The notes beneath the pieces were generated by a model. It was given only the letters and a program-made list of their open reading frames with translations. It was not told where the DNA came from and did no database searches. From positions 48,997,001-49,061,000 of the forward strand of contig NC_091256.1 in NCBI RefSeq assembly GCF_042477335.2: 64,000 nucleotides of DNA, in the 5' to 3' direction. This stretch comes from Ovis canadensis. Lineage: Eukaryota > Chordata > Mammalia > Artiodactyla > Bovidae. The position numbers were made by a program, and so were the translations under genes. This document shows, piece by piece, positions 1 through 10,240 of this stretch; the first letter of the stretch is position 1, and every line of letters begins with the position of its first letter.

Positions 1-1649
1 GTGTCAAGTGTTGACAAGGTAGCCAGCTCCACTCACTCGAAGTGCGGGAGAAAAAAAAATGCTTCAACCTCAGAGATTAAAGCTAGTAATTTCCTGATAC
101 AGTTTTTTCTTTTTCATTTGGTTGTGGAAAGCATTTCTTAGTTCTCTTTGCATGTGACATTTTGTTTTGCTTTGCTTGTTTCCCTCAATTCCTAATACGT
201 GAATTTCTTTCTCTAAAGAAAGAAGGAAATTTCTAAATGTTAGAGAAGAATCAAGATTTCCGTGATTGACTTTAGTGCCAGCTCAGTCTTTAAAAAAACA
301 AATCCAAGTATCTTATCCTCAATAATAAAAATGGTGATAATGTTGTCCCTAAACCAGTAAGTTCTAGCTATATAAATGCCAATAATGTTGCTGAAACATA
401 TCACTGAGCAATTCACGGACAATTGTAAAACTGGCCTAATGAAATTTCCAGTGTCAATAAGAAAGTCTCAATATCATCCCTTGTTTCGGAACCTAAAATT
501 TGCACCCTTAACTTGGACAGCCAGAGAGACTTTGTAAGACCAGTGTTATGTAATTGCTTCTCTTCTTGCGCAGAATGGTAAAAACGCATTTCCCCGTCAC
601 TGAGATTTGTTCACATTTCCTTCAACAATTCCTTCAATTCTTTGATCAAGATCATGTAGCATTTTGTTAATCATTAATTCTCTGGGAAATATAACAATCA
701 TAAAGATAAGTAGGAACAACATTTACTAGCAAGTTTCCATGACTTTACTGTAGTTTAGCTAATTGGTCATTTTGTGAGTTTCACGAACAACTAAGGCTTT
801 AGTGCTGGCTGCCTAAATGATTCAGGATTTAGAAATGGAGATTCTAAAGAAACAAAGTTTTGATTGCCTACTAACTTCTGAAATTTCTCTGTATGCTCCC
901 ATAACACCATATACTATTCATACATCATTTCACATTTGTGTAACTGTTTAATTATTCTCTTTCCCACTGAACTTGCAACCCAGAGAAGGCAATGCCTGTT
1001 TTGTTTGGTGTTGTGTAGCCAGTGACTAGCAGACTGCCTTGTACCTAGTGAGATCTCCATACACATTTCTCAACCATATAAATGACTAAGTGAGCAAACC
1101 AGTCCAAATTGTAAAGAAAAACTGAAGATAAAAATTTATTATGGAAACTAAGCTGTCTTTCATGTGTCACAATAATGAGCTGTTGAAAGACCATCATGTA
1201 AATTATAGTATTTCAACATTCTATTTTATTGCTTGTCTTTTCCAAAATTAAACAAATGCATCTTACTGTAATTAATTTAAGTTGTATGCTGTTTCAGAAA
1301 TGAAAGATGAGACACATTTGTCAACCACAGAGTTAAAGAAAGAAAAATATGTGAACTCTACCTTAAGCTAAGTAGTTTCTAAAGGGAAACTTTTTTCCCC
1401 TGCATTAGAAATACCAGCTAACAAACGCAGAAGGTATGATAGAATTAGAGATCATCATTTTCCAAACCCCTGTGAAATAACGACCAATGATCATCAATGG
1501 ATATTAAATCATTAGACAAAAAATTAAGGGGAACCTCAGATAGACAATACCCAGACTCACTGGTCTTAATATCACAAAAAGAAAAATGACCAGGCATTTT
1601 GTGGCTACTAATGTGATGTATATAACACTCACAACACCATCTGTGAAGT
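1..1649. other. AT-rich non-coding DNA, mostly unassigned
   Basis: I see no gene here. The short open frames have no recognisable protein features and no codon structure. An L2 remnant is visible at about 945-1105 (listed separately). The rest matches no repeat family that I can name. Confidence 0.6.
945..1105 (+). repeat. L2 LINE 3'-end remnant
   Basis: The order of motifs fits the L2 3' tail: a stretch like 'cccactgaacttgcaa', then a phrase like 'gccttgtacctagtgagatc', then an 'aaatgac' ending. It is heavily diverged and only the last 150 bases or so are recognisable. This would be an ancient mammalian LINE fossil. Confidence 0.45.
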
Positions 1650-2023
1650 AAAGCATACCCTATTTTATTGCACTTCACAAATATTGAAGGTTTAAAAACT
1701 GAAGGTCTGTGGAAACCCCTCTTTGAGCAAATCTATTGGCACCATTTTTCCAAGAGTATTTGCTCATGTTGTGTTTCTGTGTCATCTTTTGTAATTCTCA
1801 TGATATTTCCAACTTTTTCATTATCATTATATTTATTATGGTGACCTGTGATTAGTGATCTTTGATGTTATTACTGCAAAAAGATAACAACTTGCTGAAG
1901 GATCATATTGATGGTTAGCAATTTTTAGCAATAAAGTATTTTTTTAATTAAGGTATATACATTTTTTAGACATAATGCTATTTATACTTAATAGACTAGA
2001 GTGCAGTATAACATAATTTTTAT

Positions 2024-2986
2024 TTTTTTTCGCATCCATTTATTTATTTATTTTTTTAATTTTAAAATCTTTAATTCTTACATGCATTCCCAAACATGAC
2101 CCCCCCTCCCACCTCCCTCCCCACAACATCTCTCTGGGTCATCCCCATGCACCAGCCCCAAGCATGCTGCACCCTACGTCAGACATGGACTGGCGATTCA
2201 ATTCTTACATGATAGTATACATGTTAGAATTCCCATTCTCCCAAATCATCCCACCCTCTCCCTCTCCCTCTGAGTCCAAAAGTCCGTTATACACATCTGT
2301 GTCTTTTTTCCTGTCTTGCATACAGGGTCGTCATTGCCATCTTCCTAAATTTCATATATATGTGTTAGTATACTGTATTGGTGTTTTTCTTTCTGGCTTA
2401 CTTCACTCTGTATAATCGGCTCCAGTTTCATCCATCTCATCAGAACTGATTCAAATGAATTCTTTTTAACGGCTGAGTAATACTCCATTGTGTATATGTA
2501 CCACAGCTTTCTTATCTATTCATCTGCTGATGGACATCTAGGTTGTTTCCATGTCCTGGCTATTATAAACAGTGCTGCGATGAACATTGGGGTACATGTG
2601 TCTCTTTCAATTCTGGTTTCCTCAGTACACAAAAATAAACTCAAAATGGATTAAAGATCTAAATGTAAGATCAGAAACTATAAAACTCCTAGAGGAGAAT
2701 ATAGGCAAAACACTCTCAGACATAAATCACAGCAGGATCCTCTATGATCCACCTCCCAGAATGCTGGAAATAAAAGCAAAAATAAACAAATGGGATCTAA
2801 TTAAAATTAAAAGCTTCTGCACAACAAAGGAAAATATAAGCAAGGTGAAAAGACAGCCTTCTGAATGGGAGAAAATAATAGCAAATGAAGCAACTGACAA
2901 ACAACTAACCTCAAAAATATACAAGCAACTTATGCAGCTCAACTCCAGAAAAATAAACGACCCAATCAAAAAATGGGCCAAAGAAC
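2024..2986 (-). mobile_element. L1 (L1_BT type) with inverted 5' part, 15-bp TSD
   Basis: A perfect 15-bp duplication (taacataatttttat) flanks the insert at 2009-2023 and 2987-3001. The left part (2024 to about 2623) is the L1 3' end in antisense, starting with a T-tract. The right part (about 2624-2986) is ORF2 sequence in sense and encodes '[11 protein letters not shown]...KWAKEL'. Compared with the longer L1 at the right end of the window, the two parts are in opposite orientation and about 330 bp between them is missing. This head-to-head structure inside one TSD is the hallmark of twin priming during target-primed reverse transcription. Confidence 0.92.
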
Positions 2987-2992
2987 TAACAT
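2629..2992 (+). pseudogene. L1 ORF2p C-terminal fragment (inverted segment)
   Basis: About 120 codons of L1 ORF2 are open here and include '[11 protein letters not shown]', '[19 protein letters not shown]' and '[16 protein letters not shown]'. The region lies downstream of the reverse-transcriptase domain, between RT and the cysteine-rich C-terminus. It is a dead fragment created by the inversion in the host L1. The homologous stretch of the antisense L1 at 62.7-63.0 kb is nearly identical, but that copy has a stop where this one keeps the Trp codon of 'KKWAKEL'. Confidence 0.9.
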
Positions 2993-3001
2993 AATTTTTA
3001 T

Positions 3002-3224
3002 ACAAATTTATTTTCAGTTGGAGGATAATTGATTTACAACATTGTGTTGGCTTCTGCCATACAACAATATGAATCAGCCATATGTATACATGTCTCTTCT
3101 CTCCTGAACCTTCTCCCTACCCCTATAGGTTGTCACAGAGCACCATGTTGAGTTCCCTGTTATACAGCAGTTTCCCATTAGCTATCTATTTTACATATGG
3201 TAATGTATAAGTTTCAGTGCTATA
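3002..3224 (-). mobile_element. Older artiodactyl L1 3' end, antisense
   Basis: The text runs from 'ttggaggataattgatt' through 'tctgccatacaacaatatg' and 'gttgtcacagagcaccatg' to 'ctatctattttacatatgg', the reverse complement of an older artiodactyl L1 3' UTR. It interrupts Tigger1, which resumes at 'ggcactggg'. It is more diverged than the adjacent L1_BT insert and so is probably older. Confidence 0.7.
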
Positions 3225-3327
3225 GGCACTGGGAAATCAAAAAAAATTTGGTGGCCTAGTTTATTGAGATATTAATTTTATTGCAGTGGCTTGGAACTGA
3301 ACTCACAATATCTCCTAGGTACGCCTG

Positions 3328-3741
3328 TTTTCTTGCCAAAAATCAAATCTGTATCTTATCAAGCTTCTAGATCAAATTTCCAGTTTATCTGATCTACAGG
3401 GGACAGAGGAACATGCTAGTGACACCAAATGTAATAAATCCAGACCATAGGAAATTCTACCAAATAAACAGCTCAGTTCTCTCCACAAATGTATGGCAAG
3501 GGGGAAAGAAGAAGAAGGAAAAATCTATGGTTTGAAAAAGATTTAAAAGACATACCAACCAAATGCAATGTACAAACACTTTGGGATTTGAAAAGAAAAT
3601 CATAAAATAACACATTTTTTAAACTATGAGAGAATAATAAAGTTTGAATACTGAATAAACTATTTGGTTTTAATTAAGAATTATTGTTACTTCTTTTAGA
3701 TATGGCAACAGTATTGGTAAAAATCTTTTAGAGATACCTAT
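3328..3741 (+). mobile_element. Old L1 3' UTR, first half
   Basis: The segment ending 'atcttttagagatacctat' resembles the 3' UTR of an old mammalian L1 (L1MA/L1MB type). It stops abruptly where a BovB begins and is continued at 5461-5665, so the BovB landed inside it. The upstream boundary is uncertain. Confidence 0.5.
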
Positions 3742-5460
3742 GGAAGAACTGTAATACAAAATAAAAATCTTAATGAACCAGATTACTACAATGGTGTGGT
3801 CAACCACCCAGAACCAGACATTCTGGAGAGTGAAGTCAAGTGGGCCTTAGAAAGCACTGCTGTTAATAAAGTTAGTGGATACAATGGAATTCCAGTAGAA
3901 CATTCAAAACCCTAAAGGATGATGCCATCAAGGTGTTACATTCTATATGTCAGCAAATTTGGAAGACCCTGCCGTGGCCACAGGACTGGAAAAGGTCAAT
4001 CCTCATCTCAATTCCCAAGAAGGGTCATGCTAAAGAATGTGCTAACCATCAGACAATTGTACTCATCGCCCATGCTAGTAGGAAAAGGCAATGGCAACCC
4101 ACTCCAGTACTCTCACCTGGAAAATCCCATGGACGGAAGAGCCTGGTTGGCTGCAGTCCATGGGGTCGCACAGAGTCGGACATGACTGAAGCGACTTAGC
4201 AGCAGCAATCAGTAGCACATGCTAGTAAGGTCATGCTTAAAATCTTGCATAATAGGCTAGGCTTCAGCCTTATGTGAACCAAGAACTTCCAGATGTTCAA
4301 GCTGGTTTTAGAAAAGGAAGAGGAACCAGAGATCAATTTGCCAACGTTCACTGAATCATAGAGCAAGCTAGGGAATTCCAGGAAAACATCTACCTCTCTT
4401 TCATCAACTATATAAAGCTTTTGACCATGGGGATCATAATAAACTGTGGAAAGCTCTTCAAGAGAGGGGAATGCCAGACTATCTTACCTGTCTTCTGAGA
4501 AACCTGTATGCAGGTCAAGAAGCAACAGTTAGAACCCTGTCTGGAACAACTGATTGGTTCAAGATTGAGAAAGGAGCACGGCAGGGCTGTCTGCTGTCAC
4601 CTTGTTTGTTTAATCTATACACTGAGCACATCATGAGAAATGTTTGGCTGGTTGAGTTACAAGCTAGAATCAAGATAGACGGGAGAAACATCAACAACCT
4701 CAGATAGGCAGATGATAACACCCTAATGGGAAAAAGCAAAGAGGAACTAAAGAGCTTCTTGATGAGGGTGAAGGAGGAGAGAGGAAGAGCTGGCTTAAAA
4801 CTAAATAGTAAAGAAACTAAGATGGTATCCAGTCACATTACTGTGTGGCAAATAGAGAGGGAAAATGTGGGCTCTAAAATCACCACAGACTGTGACTGCA
4901 GCCATGAGATCAGAAAACAATTGCTTCTTGACAGGAAACAATTGCTTCTATGACAAACTTAGACAGTGTGTTGAAAACCAGAGACATCACTCTGCTGACA
5001 AAGGTCTGTATAGTCAAGACTATGGTCTTCCCAGTGGTCAGCATAGTTGAGAGAGCTAGACTATAAAGAAGGCAGAATACCAAAGAATTGATGCCTTCGA
5101 ACTGTGGCACTAGAGAAGACTCCTGAAAGTCCCTTGGACAGCAAACAGATCAAACCAGTTAATCTTAAGGGAAATCAACCGTGAATACCCTTGGAAGGAC
5201 TGATGCTGAAGCTGAAGCTCCCGTATTTTGGTCATCTGATGTGAACAGCCAACTCATTGGAAAAGCCTCTGATGCTGGGAAAGACTGAAGGCAGGAGAAG
5301 AGGGCATCAGAGGATGAGATGGCTGGATGGCATCAACGACGCAGTGGGCATGACCTTGGGTAAACTTCGGGAAATAGTGAGGGACAGGGAGGCCTGGCGT
5401 GCTTTTGTCCATGCAGGAGCAAAGAATTGAACACAACTAGGCGACTGAACAACAACAACA
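3742..5460 (+). mobile_element. BovB LINE copy 1, old and heavily mutated
   Basis: This is a 5'-truncated RTE-clade LINE starting at 'gaagaactgta', in the region between endonuclease and RT. RT pieces remain readable at 4471-4707 ('YLTCLLRNLYAGQEATVRT', 'GCLLSPCLFNLY'). The YADD tyrosine codon has become TAG ('agataggcagatgat'), and other stops and shifts break every frame. The 3' end is 'ctgaacaacaacaaca', unlike the GAACTGAACTGA ending of most copies here, which suggests an older subfamily. A BovA SINE sits inside at 4081-4217. The element itself lies in an old L1 3' UTR. Confidence 0.9.
4081..4217 (+). mobile_element. BovA-type SINE inserted in BovB copy 1
   Basis: The monomer runs from 'ggaaaaggcaatggcaaccc' to 'cgacttagcagcagc'. 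It is flanked by a 10-bp duplication of BovB sequence (catgctagta at 4071-4080 and 4218-4227), so it entered after the BovB. Its two overlapping open frames are shadows, not genes. Confidence 0.9.
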
Positions 5461-5665
5461 CTGAAGTACTTACAAATAAAATATATCATCCATGGGATTT
5501 GTTTCAAAGTAATCTAGCTGAAGAAGGTAAAGAATATGTAGATAAACCATATTTGGTCATGTTTGATCATTATTGAGGCTGGGTAACAGGCATATGCAGA
5601 TTTGTTATAATGTTCTTGCTATTTTCATGTGTGTTTTAGTATTTCCATAATAAATAATGTTAAAA
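5461..5665 (+). mobile_element. Old L1 3' UTR, second half
   Basis: This continues the element at 3328-3741 after the BovB interruption. It includes 'gggatttgtttcaaagtaat' and ends near 'tttccataataaataatg', typical of the terminal part of an old L1 3' UTR. Confidence 0.5.
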
Positions 5666-5703
5666 GAGGGATAAAACAAGGAGAAATAAATATTGAAAAC
5701 AGT

Positions 5704-5955
5704 CCAGGCTTGTGGTTAAGAATGCACCTCTCTAATCAACTGCCTGAGGTTGAATTCCAGCTCTCTCAATTACCAGCTGAGTGACCATAACAAATACTAA
5801 GTGTTCTTGTTCCTCAGTCTCCTCATCTGTTCAATGGGGGTAATAATGGTACTTTTCTAACAAAGTTGCCAAGATTCAGTGAATTAATACCTGTAAAGGA
5901 CTTAAAACAGTGATGGATATCTAGTATATACTAATACATGTTAACCATTTGAGGT
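5704..5955 (+). repeat. MIR SINE
   Basis: A nearly full-length MIR: 'gcttgtggttaagaatgc' (tRNA-derived head), 'ttaccagctgagtgacc', then 'cctcagtctcctcatctgtt' and 'caatgggggtaataatgg' (core), and a tail with 'aattaatacctgtaaagg'. It is a pan-mammalian fossil lying between two BovB copies. Confidence 0.9.
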
Positions 5956-6028
5956 GAAGTCATCCTAATAACCAGGAATTCATTTTGAAGCTCAACTAGA
6001 AAACATTCCAACTCTAATCATTTGGTAG

Positions 6029-7769
6029 TATTAGAGGAAAACAATAGAATGGGAAAGACTAGAGATCTCTTCAAGAAAACTGAGATTCCCAAGGGAACAT
6101 TTCATGCAAAGATGGGCTCAATAAAGGACAGAAATGGTATGGATATATCAGAAGCAGAAGACATTAAGAAGTGGCAAGAATACACAGAACAACAGTACAA
6201 AAAAGATCTTCACAACCCAGATAATCTTGATGGTGTGATCACTCACTCATCCTGGAAAGGGTGAGCCAGACATCCTGGAATGTGAAGTCAAGTGGGCCTT
6301 AGAAAGCATCGCTATGAACAAAGCTAGTGGAGGTGATGGAATTCCAGTTGAGCTATTTCAAATCCTGAAAGATGATGCTGAGTGCTGCACTCAATATGCC
6401 AGCAAATTTGGAAAACTCAGCAGAGGCCACAGGACTGGAAAAGGTCAGTTTTCATTCCAATCCCAAAGAAAGGCAATGCCAAAGAATGCTCAAACTACAA
6501 CACAATGGCACTCATCTCACAATTAATGCTCAAAATTCTCCAAGCCAGGCTTCAGCAAGACGTGAACCATGAACTTCCTGATGTTCAAGCTGGTTTAAGA
6601 AAAGGCAGAGGAACCAGAGATCAAATTGCCAACATCTGCTGCTGGATCATGGAAAAAGCAAGAGAGTTCCAGGAAAACATCTATTTCTGCTTTATTGACT
6701 ATGCCAAAGCCTTTGACTGTGTGGATCACAATAAACTGTGGAAAATTCTGAGAGAGATGGGAATACCAGACCACCTGACCTGCCTCTTGAGAAATCTGTA
6801 TGCAGGTCAGGAAGCAACAGTTCGAACTGAACATGGAACAACAGACTGGTTCCAAACAGGAAAAAGAGTACATCAAGGCTGTATATTGTCACCCTGCTTA
6901 TTTAACTTATATGCAGAGTGCACCATGAGAAACACTGGGCTGGAAGAAGCAAAAGCTAGAATCAAGATTGCTGGGAGAAATATCAACAACCTCAGATATG
7001 CAGATGACACCACCCTTATGACAGAAAGTAAGAAGAACTAAAGAGCCTCTTGATGAAAGTGAAAGAGGAGTGAAAAAGTTTGACTTAAAGTTCAACATTC
7101 AGAAAACTAAGATCATGGCATCCGATCCCATCACTTCATGGGAAATAGATGGGGAAACAGTGGCTGACTTTATATTTGGGGGCTCCAAAATCACTGCAGA
7201 TGGTGATTGCAGTCATGAAATTAAAAGATGTTTACTCCTTGGAAGAAAAGTTATGATCAACCTAGACAGCATATTAAAAAGCAGAGATATTACTTCATCA
7301 ACAAATGTCCATCTAGTCAAAGCTATGGTTTTTCCAGGAGTCATATATGAATGTGAGAGTTGGACTATAAAGAAAGCTGAGCACCAAAGACATTGATGGT
7401 TTCAAACTGTGGTGTTGGAGACGACTCTTGAGAGTCCTTTGGACTGCAAGGAGATCCAACCAGTCCATCCTAAAGGAAATCAGTCCTGGGTGTTCATTGG
7501 AAGGACTGACGTTGAAGGTGAAACTCCTATACTTTGGCCACCTGTTGTGAAGAGCTGACTCATTTGAAAAGCCCCTGATGCTGGGAAAGATTGAGAGCAG
7601 GAGGAGAAGGGGACGACAGAGGATGAGATGGTTGGATTGCAGCACTGACTCAATGGACATGAGTTTAGGTGAACTCTGGGAGTTGGTGATGGACAGGGAG
7701 TCCTGATATGCTGTGGTTTATGGGGTCACAAAAGAGTCAAACATGACTGAGTGACTGAACTGAACTGAA
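6029..7769 (+). mobile_element. BovB LINE copy 2
   Basis: A 5'-truncated BovB beginning at 'ttagaggaaaacaatag' and ending in the GAACTGAACTGAA tail. It covers the linker after the endonuclease, the reverse transcriptase and the C-terminal region. Frameshifts occur at about 6240, 6380 and 7030, and the small insertion near 6250 is not in other copies. No clear target duplication was found. Confidence 0.92.
6382..7041 (+). pseudogene. BovB reverse transcriptase core (219 codons open)
   Basis: This frame encodes the RT palm of a BovB polymerase. 'FIDYAKAFD' at about residues 104-112 is RT motif A with the first catalytic Asp, 'GCILSPCLFNLY' lies around 166-177, and 'YADD' at about 206-209 is the catalytic motif C. 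An in-frame loss of a few residues precedes 'LMLKILQARL'. A shift after 'MTESKKN' ends the frame. The start ATG is internal to the LINE, so this is a remnant of the polyprotein, not a gene. Confidence 0.9.
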
Positions 7770-7904
7770 TAGCTTCTTGAATTTGAAATGAGTATGATTT
7801 TTGAGGCCAAATGTGGGTACAGTAAGGATGGAGAAACTGGATGCATGTGGTGATATTTACCAACTCTCCTCTGTGAAGCCTAAGAACCAATGGCAGGAAA
7901 ATGT

Positions 7905-8345
7905 TCATAAAATTACAGCACTTTGTAACTGGAATCTGTTGTTCCCTTTTCTTTTATAAGTAGATAGCTGGGGCCCAGAGAGGACAAGTAATTTGTTAAA
8001 AATTACACAGTTGGCAATTAATTGCTGCTGTTGCTAAGTCACTTCTGTCATGTCCAACTCTGTGAGACCTCATAGACAGCAGCCCACCAGGCTCCCCCGT
8101 CCCTGGGATTCTCCAGGCAAGAACACTGGAGTGGGTTGCCATTTCCTTCTCCAATGCATGAAAGTGAAAAGTGAAAGTGAAGTCACTGAGTCATGTCCAA
8201 CTCCTAGCAACCCCGTGGACTGCAGCCTACCAGGCTCCTATGCTCATGGGATTCTCCAGGCAAGAGTACTGGAATGGGTTGCCATTGCCTTCTCCATTGG
8301 CAATTAAACAGTCCCTTGAATCCAGATCTCAAGATCCAGTGAGTT
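7905..8345 (-). repeat. MIR SINE fragment, antisense, split by BOV-A2
   Basis: 'gcccagagaggacaagtaat' and 'aaaaattacacagttggcaa' match the antisense MIR core. The element resumes after the BOV-A2 at 8307 with 'cagtcccttgaatccagat'. The BOV-A2 target duplication lies inside the MIR, which gives the order of insertion. Confidence 0.65.
8021..8296 (-). mobile_element. BOV-A2 SINE dimer
   Basis: An antisense dimer that starts with the CTG-rich tail 'ttgctgctgttgctaagtc' and shows two BovA units joined through 'gcatgaaagtgaaaagtg'. A 10-bp duplication (ttggcaatta) flanks it at 8011-8020 and 8297-8306. Open frames across it are shadows. Confidence 0.93.
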
Positions 8346-9497
8346 ATGTGTTTCTTATATTCCAGCATGGCACCAGTGTGGGAAAGACCATTCATTCATG
8401 AAATCAATTATGACTCTAGAGCTGTAAAGTATCTTCTTGGGGGATATCCCTAAATATTGGGAAACAGGGAAAGAAATCAGTGTGGTGGGGCTGAATGGGT
8501 CTGAAACAGACAACTAGGCCATCATTGCCTGGTTAGTAGGAAATTGAATCATTCCCCAATTCTTTGTTTTGCACAGTTTTGAGTTTCTGAAGGATTTTGT
8601 ATTTCAAGCCTTAGGCAGTGGTGCCCGAAGGCACTAGTTCAGGTCTCTGGTTTCCTTCATGGCTAATGAGATCCCTCCAAAAACTCAGAAATGACAGTAG
8701 TGTGGATCATTTTCTAGGGCTGTTCAGAGGCATCTGAAAACATCATTTATTTGCCTTGAAATAAAGGAAACATTTGTTTTATTTGAGAGTGTCCTAACTG
8801 TTCACAGGGAACATCCAAAATAAGCATATTTTTTTCCCCCAAGAACAGCTTTCAAGAAGGGTGTATATTTCTTGCACTGCCAAGAACAAAGCTTTCATCT
8901 GTGAGAGACTTCAGAGTTAAAGTGTATTTCACAGACATATTAAACTTATCTCCTAAAGTCAGTTATTCTTGAGAAATTTCAGTGGCTAAGTTGAAGAAAT
9001 GTTCACAAGGAAAATAAAACTGAAATTATTATTTAAAATTTTGCTTTCAAAAAGCACTGTTAATCAAAATGGGCTTTTACAAAGATCAGTCAACTTTTTT
9101 TATGTTCCCTCGCCATGTACATGGCTGATGGGAATGAAAACTATAAAAAAGTTACTACTCTTAGCTACCATTTGCACAGAGAGAAGAATTTTGGAAACTA
9201 AGCAGTAATTTCAACAAACTAGTTTTGTGTCTTAAAAAAATTTTTTCAATAGCAAATATGCCTGCAAAAGAACCACTGTTCTAGTAATTATTGAACTGCT
9301 TGTAGTGTTCTTGACATCATGTCTTTCCATATGCTTTTTCACATATTTGTGGTTATTCTTTGCTACTATACCAAAGTTTGATAAGCAGTAGTTTATTAAA
9401 AGTTACTTACAATGTGGAATCTGAAATCATACCAAACACTTTTCATACTCTATTTCATTAAAAACCCATTGGTTTGTCTTGCACTTTGAGGAGATCT
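8346..9497. other. No gene or nameable repeat seen
   Basis: Unassigned AT-rich sequence. I found no long open frame, no splice-framed exon candidate and no repeat family that I recognise. Confidence 0.5.
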
Positions 9498-9508
9498 TTC
9501 ACTTACGC

Positions 9509-9785
9509 CTGCTGCTGCTGCTGTTGCTGCTAAGTCACTTCAGTCGTGTCCAACTCTATGTGACCCCATAGGCAGCAACCCACCAGGTTCCACCGTCCCT
9601 GGGATTCTCCAGGCAAGAACACTGAAGTGGGTTGCCATTTTCTTCTCCAATGCATGAAAGTGAAAAGTGAAAGTGAAGTTGCTCAGTCATGTCCGACTCT
9701 TAGCGACCCCATGGACTGCAGCCCACCAGGCTCCTCTGTCCATGGGATTTTCCAGGCAAGAGTACTGGAGTAGGGAACCATTGCC
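9509..9785 (-). mobile_element. BOV-A2 SINE dimer
   Basis: An antisense BOV-A2 beginning with 'tgctgctgctgctgttgctg'. It is flanked by an 11-bp duplication, ttcacttacgc at 9498-9508 and ttcacttatgc at 9786-9796. The single difference is a CpG-to-TpG transition. Confidence 0.93.
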
Positions 9786-9844
9786 TTCACTTATGCTTAA
9801 TTTTGTAATATCATACATTGGTAATTTGTAACATTCTGATTTAC

Positions 9845-10240
9845 TTAGTTATACAGATCTTCCATATACTGACACAAAGTCACATTTATTAGTATCACCA
9901 CCAACTTCATCAGAAAAGTCTTCAAGTATTTGGAAGCTGTCAAACCCATGGTGGTGGATAAAATTCTCCAAGATTTGAATTTTCTCCTTAAAATTTTAAT
10001 TGTATCATTGGCATCAGATAGTTGTTTTCCCCAAAGTGACAAACTCACTTCACTTGTTTTTGAGAAAATGTCTGCCAAATACCCAGGTCTGAATAACCAT
10101 ACTGTGTCATTCCTTCTTTCAAAAAAAAAAAAAGTATATTTCATGAATCAAGTGTTGAGTTCAGTTCACAACTCGAATAATCACGCAAATGCTTTTCCTC
10201 AAAAACAAGAAGTCATTGTATTTCATTCTGTACAGAAGTG
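9845..10240 (-). pseudogene. hAT-superfamily transposase remnant
   Basis: The minus strand has a 99-codon open frame (9845-10144) with 'GYLADIFSK', 'EVSLSLWGKQL' and 'NDTIKILRRKFKSW'. This order matches the 'YLADIF...LSLQGK...KI..F..KL..W' region of hAT/ZBED-type transposases. Just upstream on the same strand (about 10145-10240), a readable but interrupted stretch ends 'GKAFA*LFEL*TEL', matching the preceding 'W(L)SRGK...R.FELR.EL' segment. Each interrupting stop there is TGA where CGA (Arg) is expected, a CpG decay signature. The family could be an autonomous Charlie element or a domesticated-type relative. I cannot name it more closely. Confidence 0.6.

Larger units (their letters stand above)
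1650..3327 (-). mobile_element. Tigger1-type DNA transposon, internally deleted, split by two L1 insertions
   Basis: The left end (gcataccctattttattgc, from 1653) and the right end (aatatctcctaggtacgcctg region, ending about 3327) are the two termini of a Tigger1 (pogo/Tc1-mariner superfamily) element in reverse orientation. The text between follows Tigger1: the 3' segment runs to about 1876 and then joins directly to the 5' segment that starts at 'gcaaaaagat', so the transposase gene is missing. It is therefore a non-autonomous derivative. The 5' segment is interrupted at 2024-2986 by a young L1 and at about 3002-3224 by an older L1 end, then resumes with 'ggcactgggaaatc'. Terminal bases are eroded, so the TA target duplication is uncertain. 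Confidence 0.85.
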
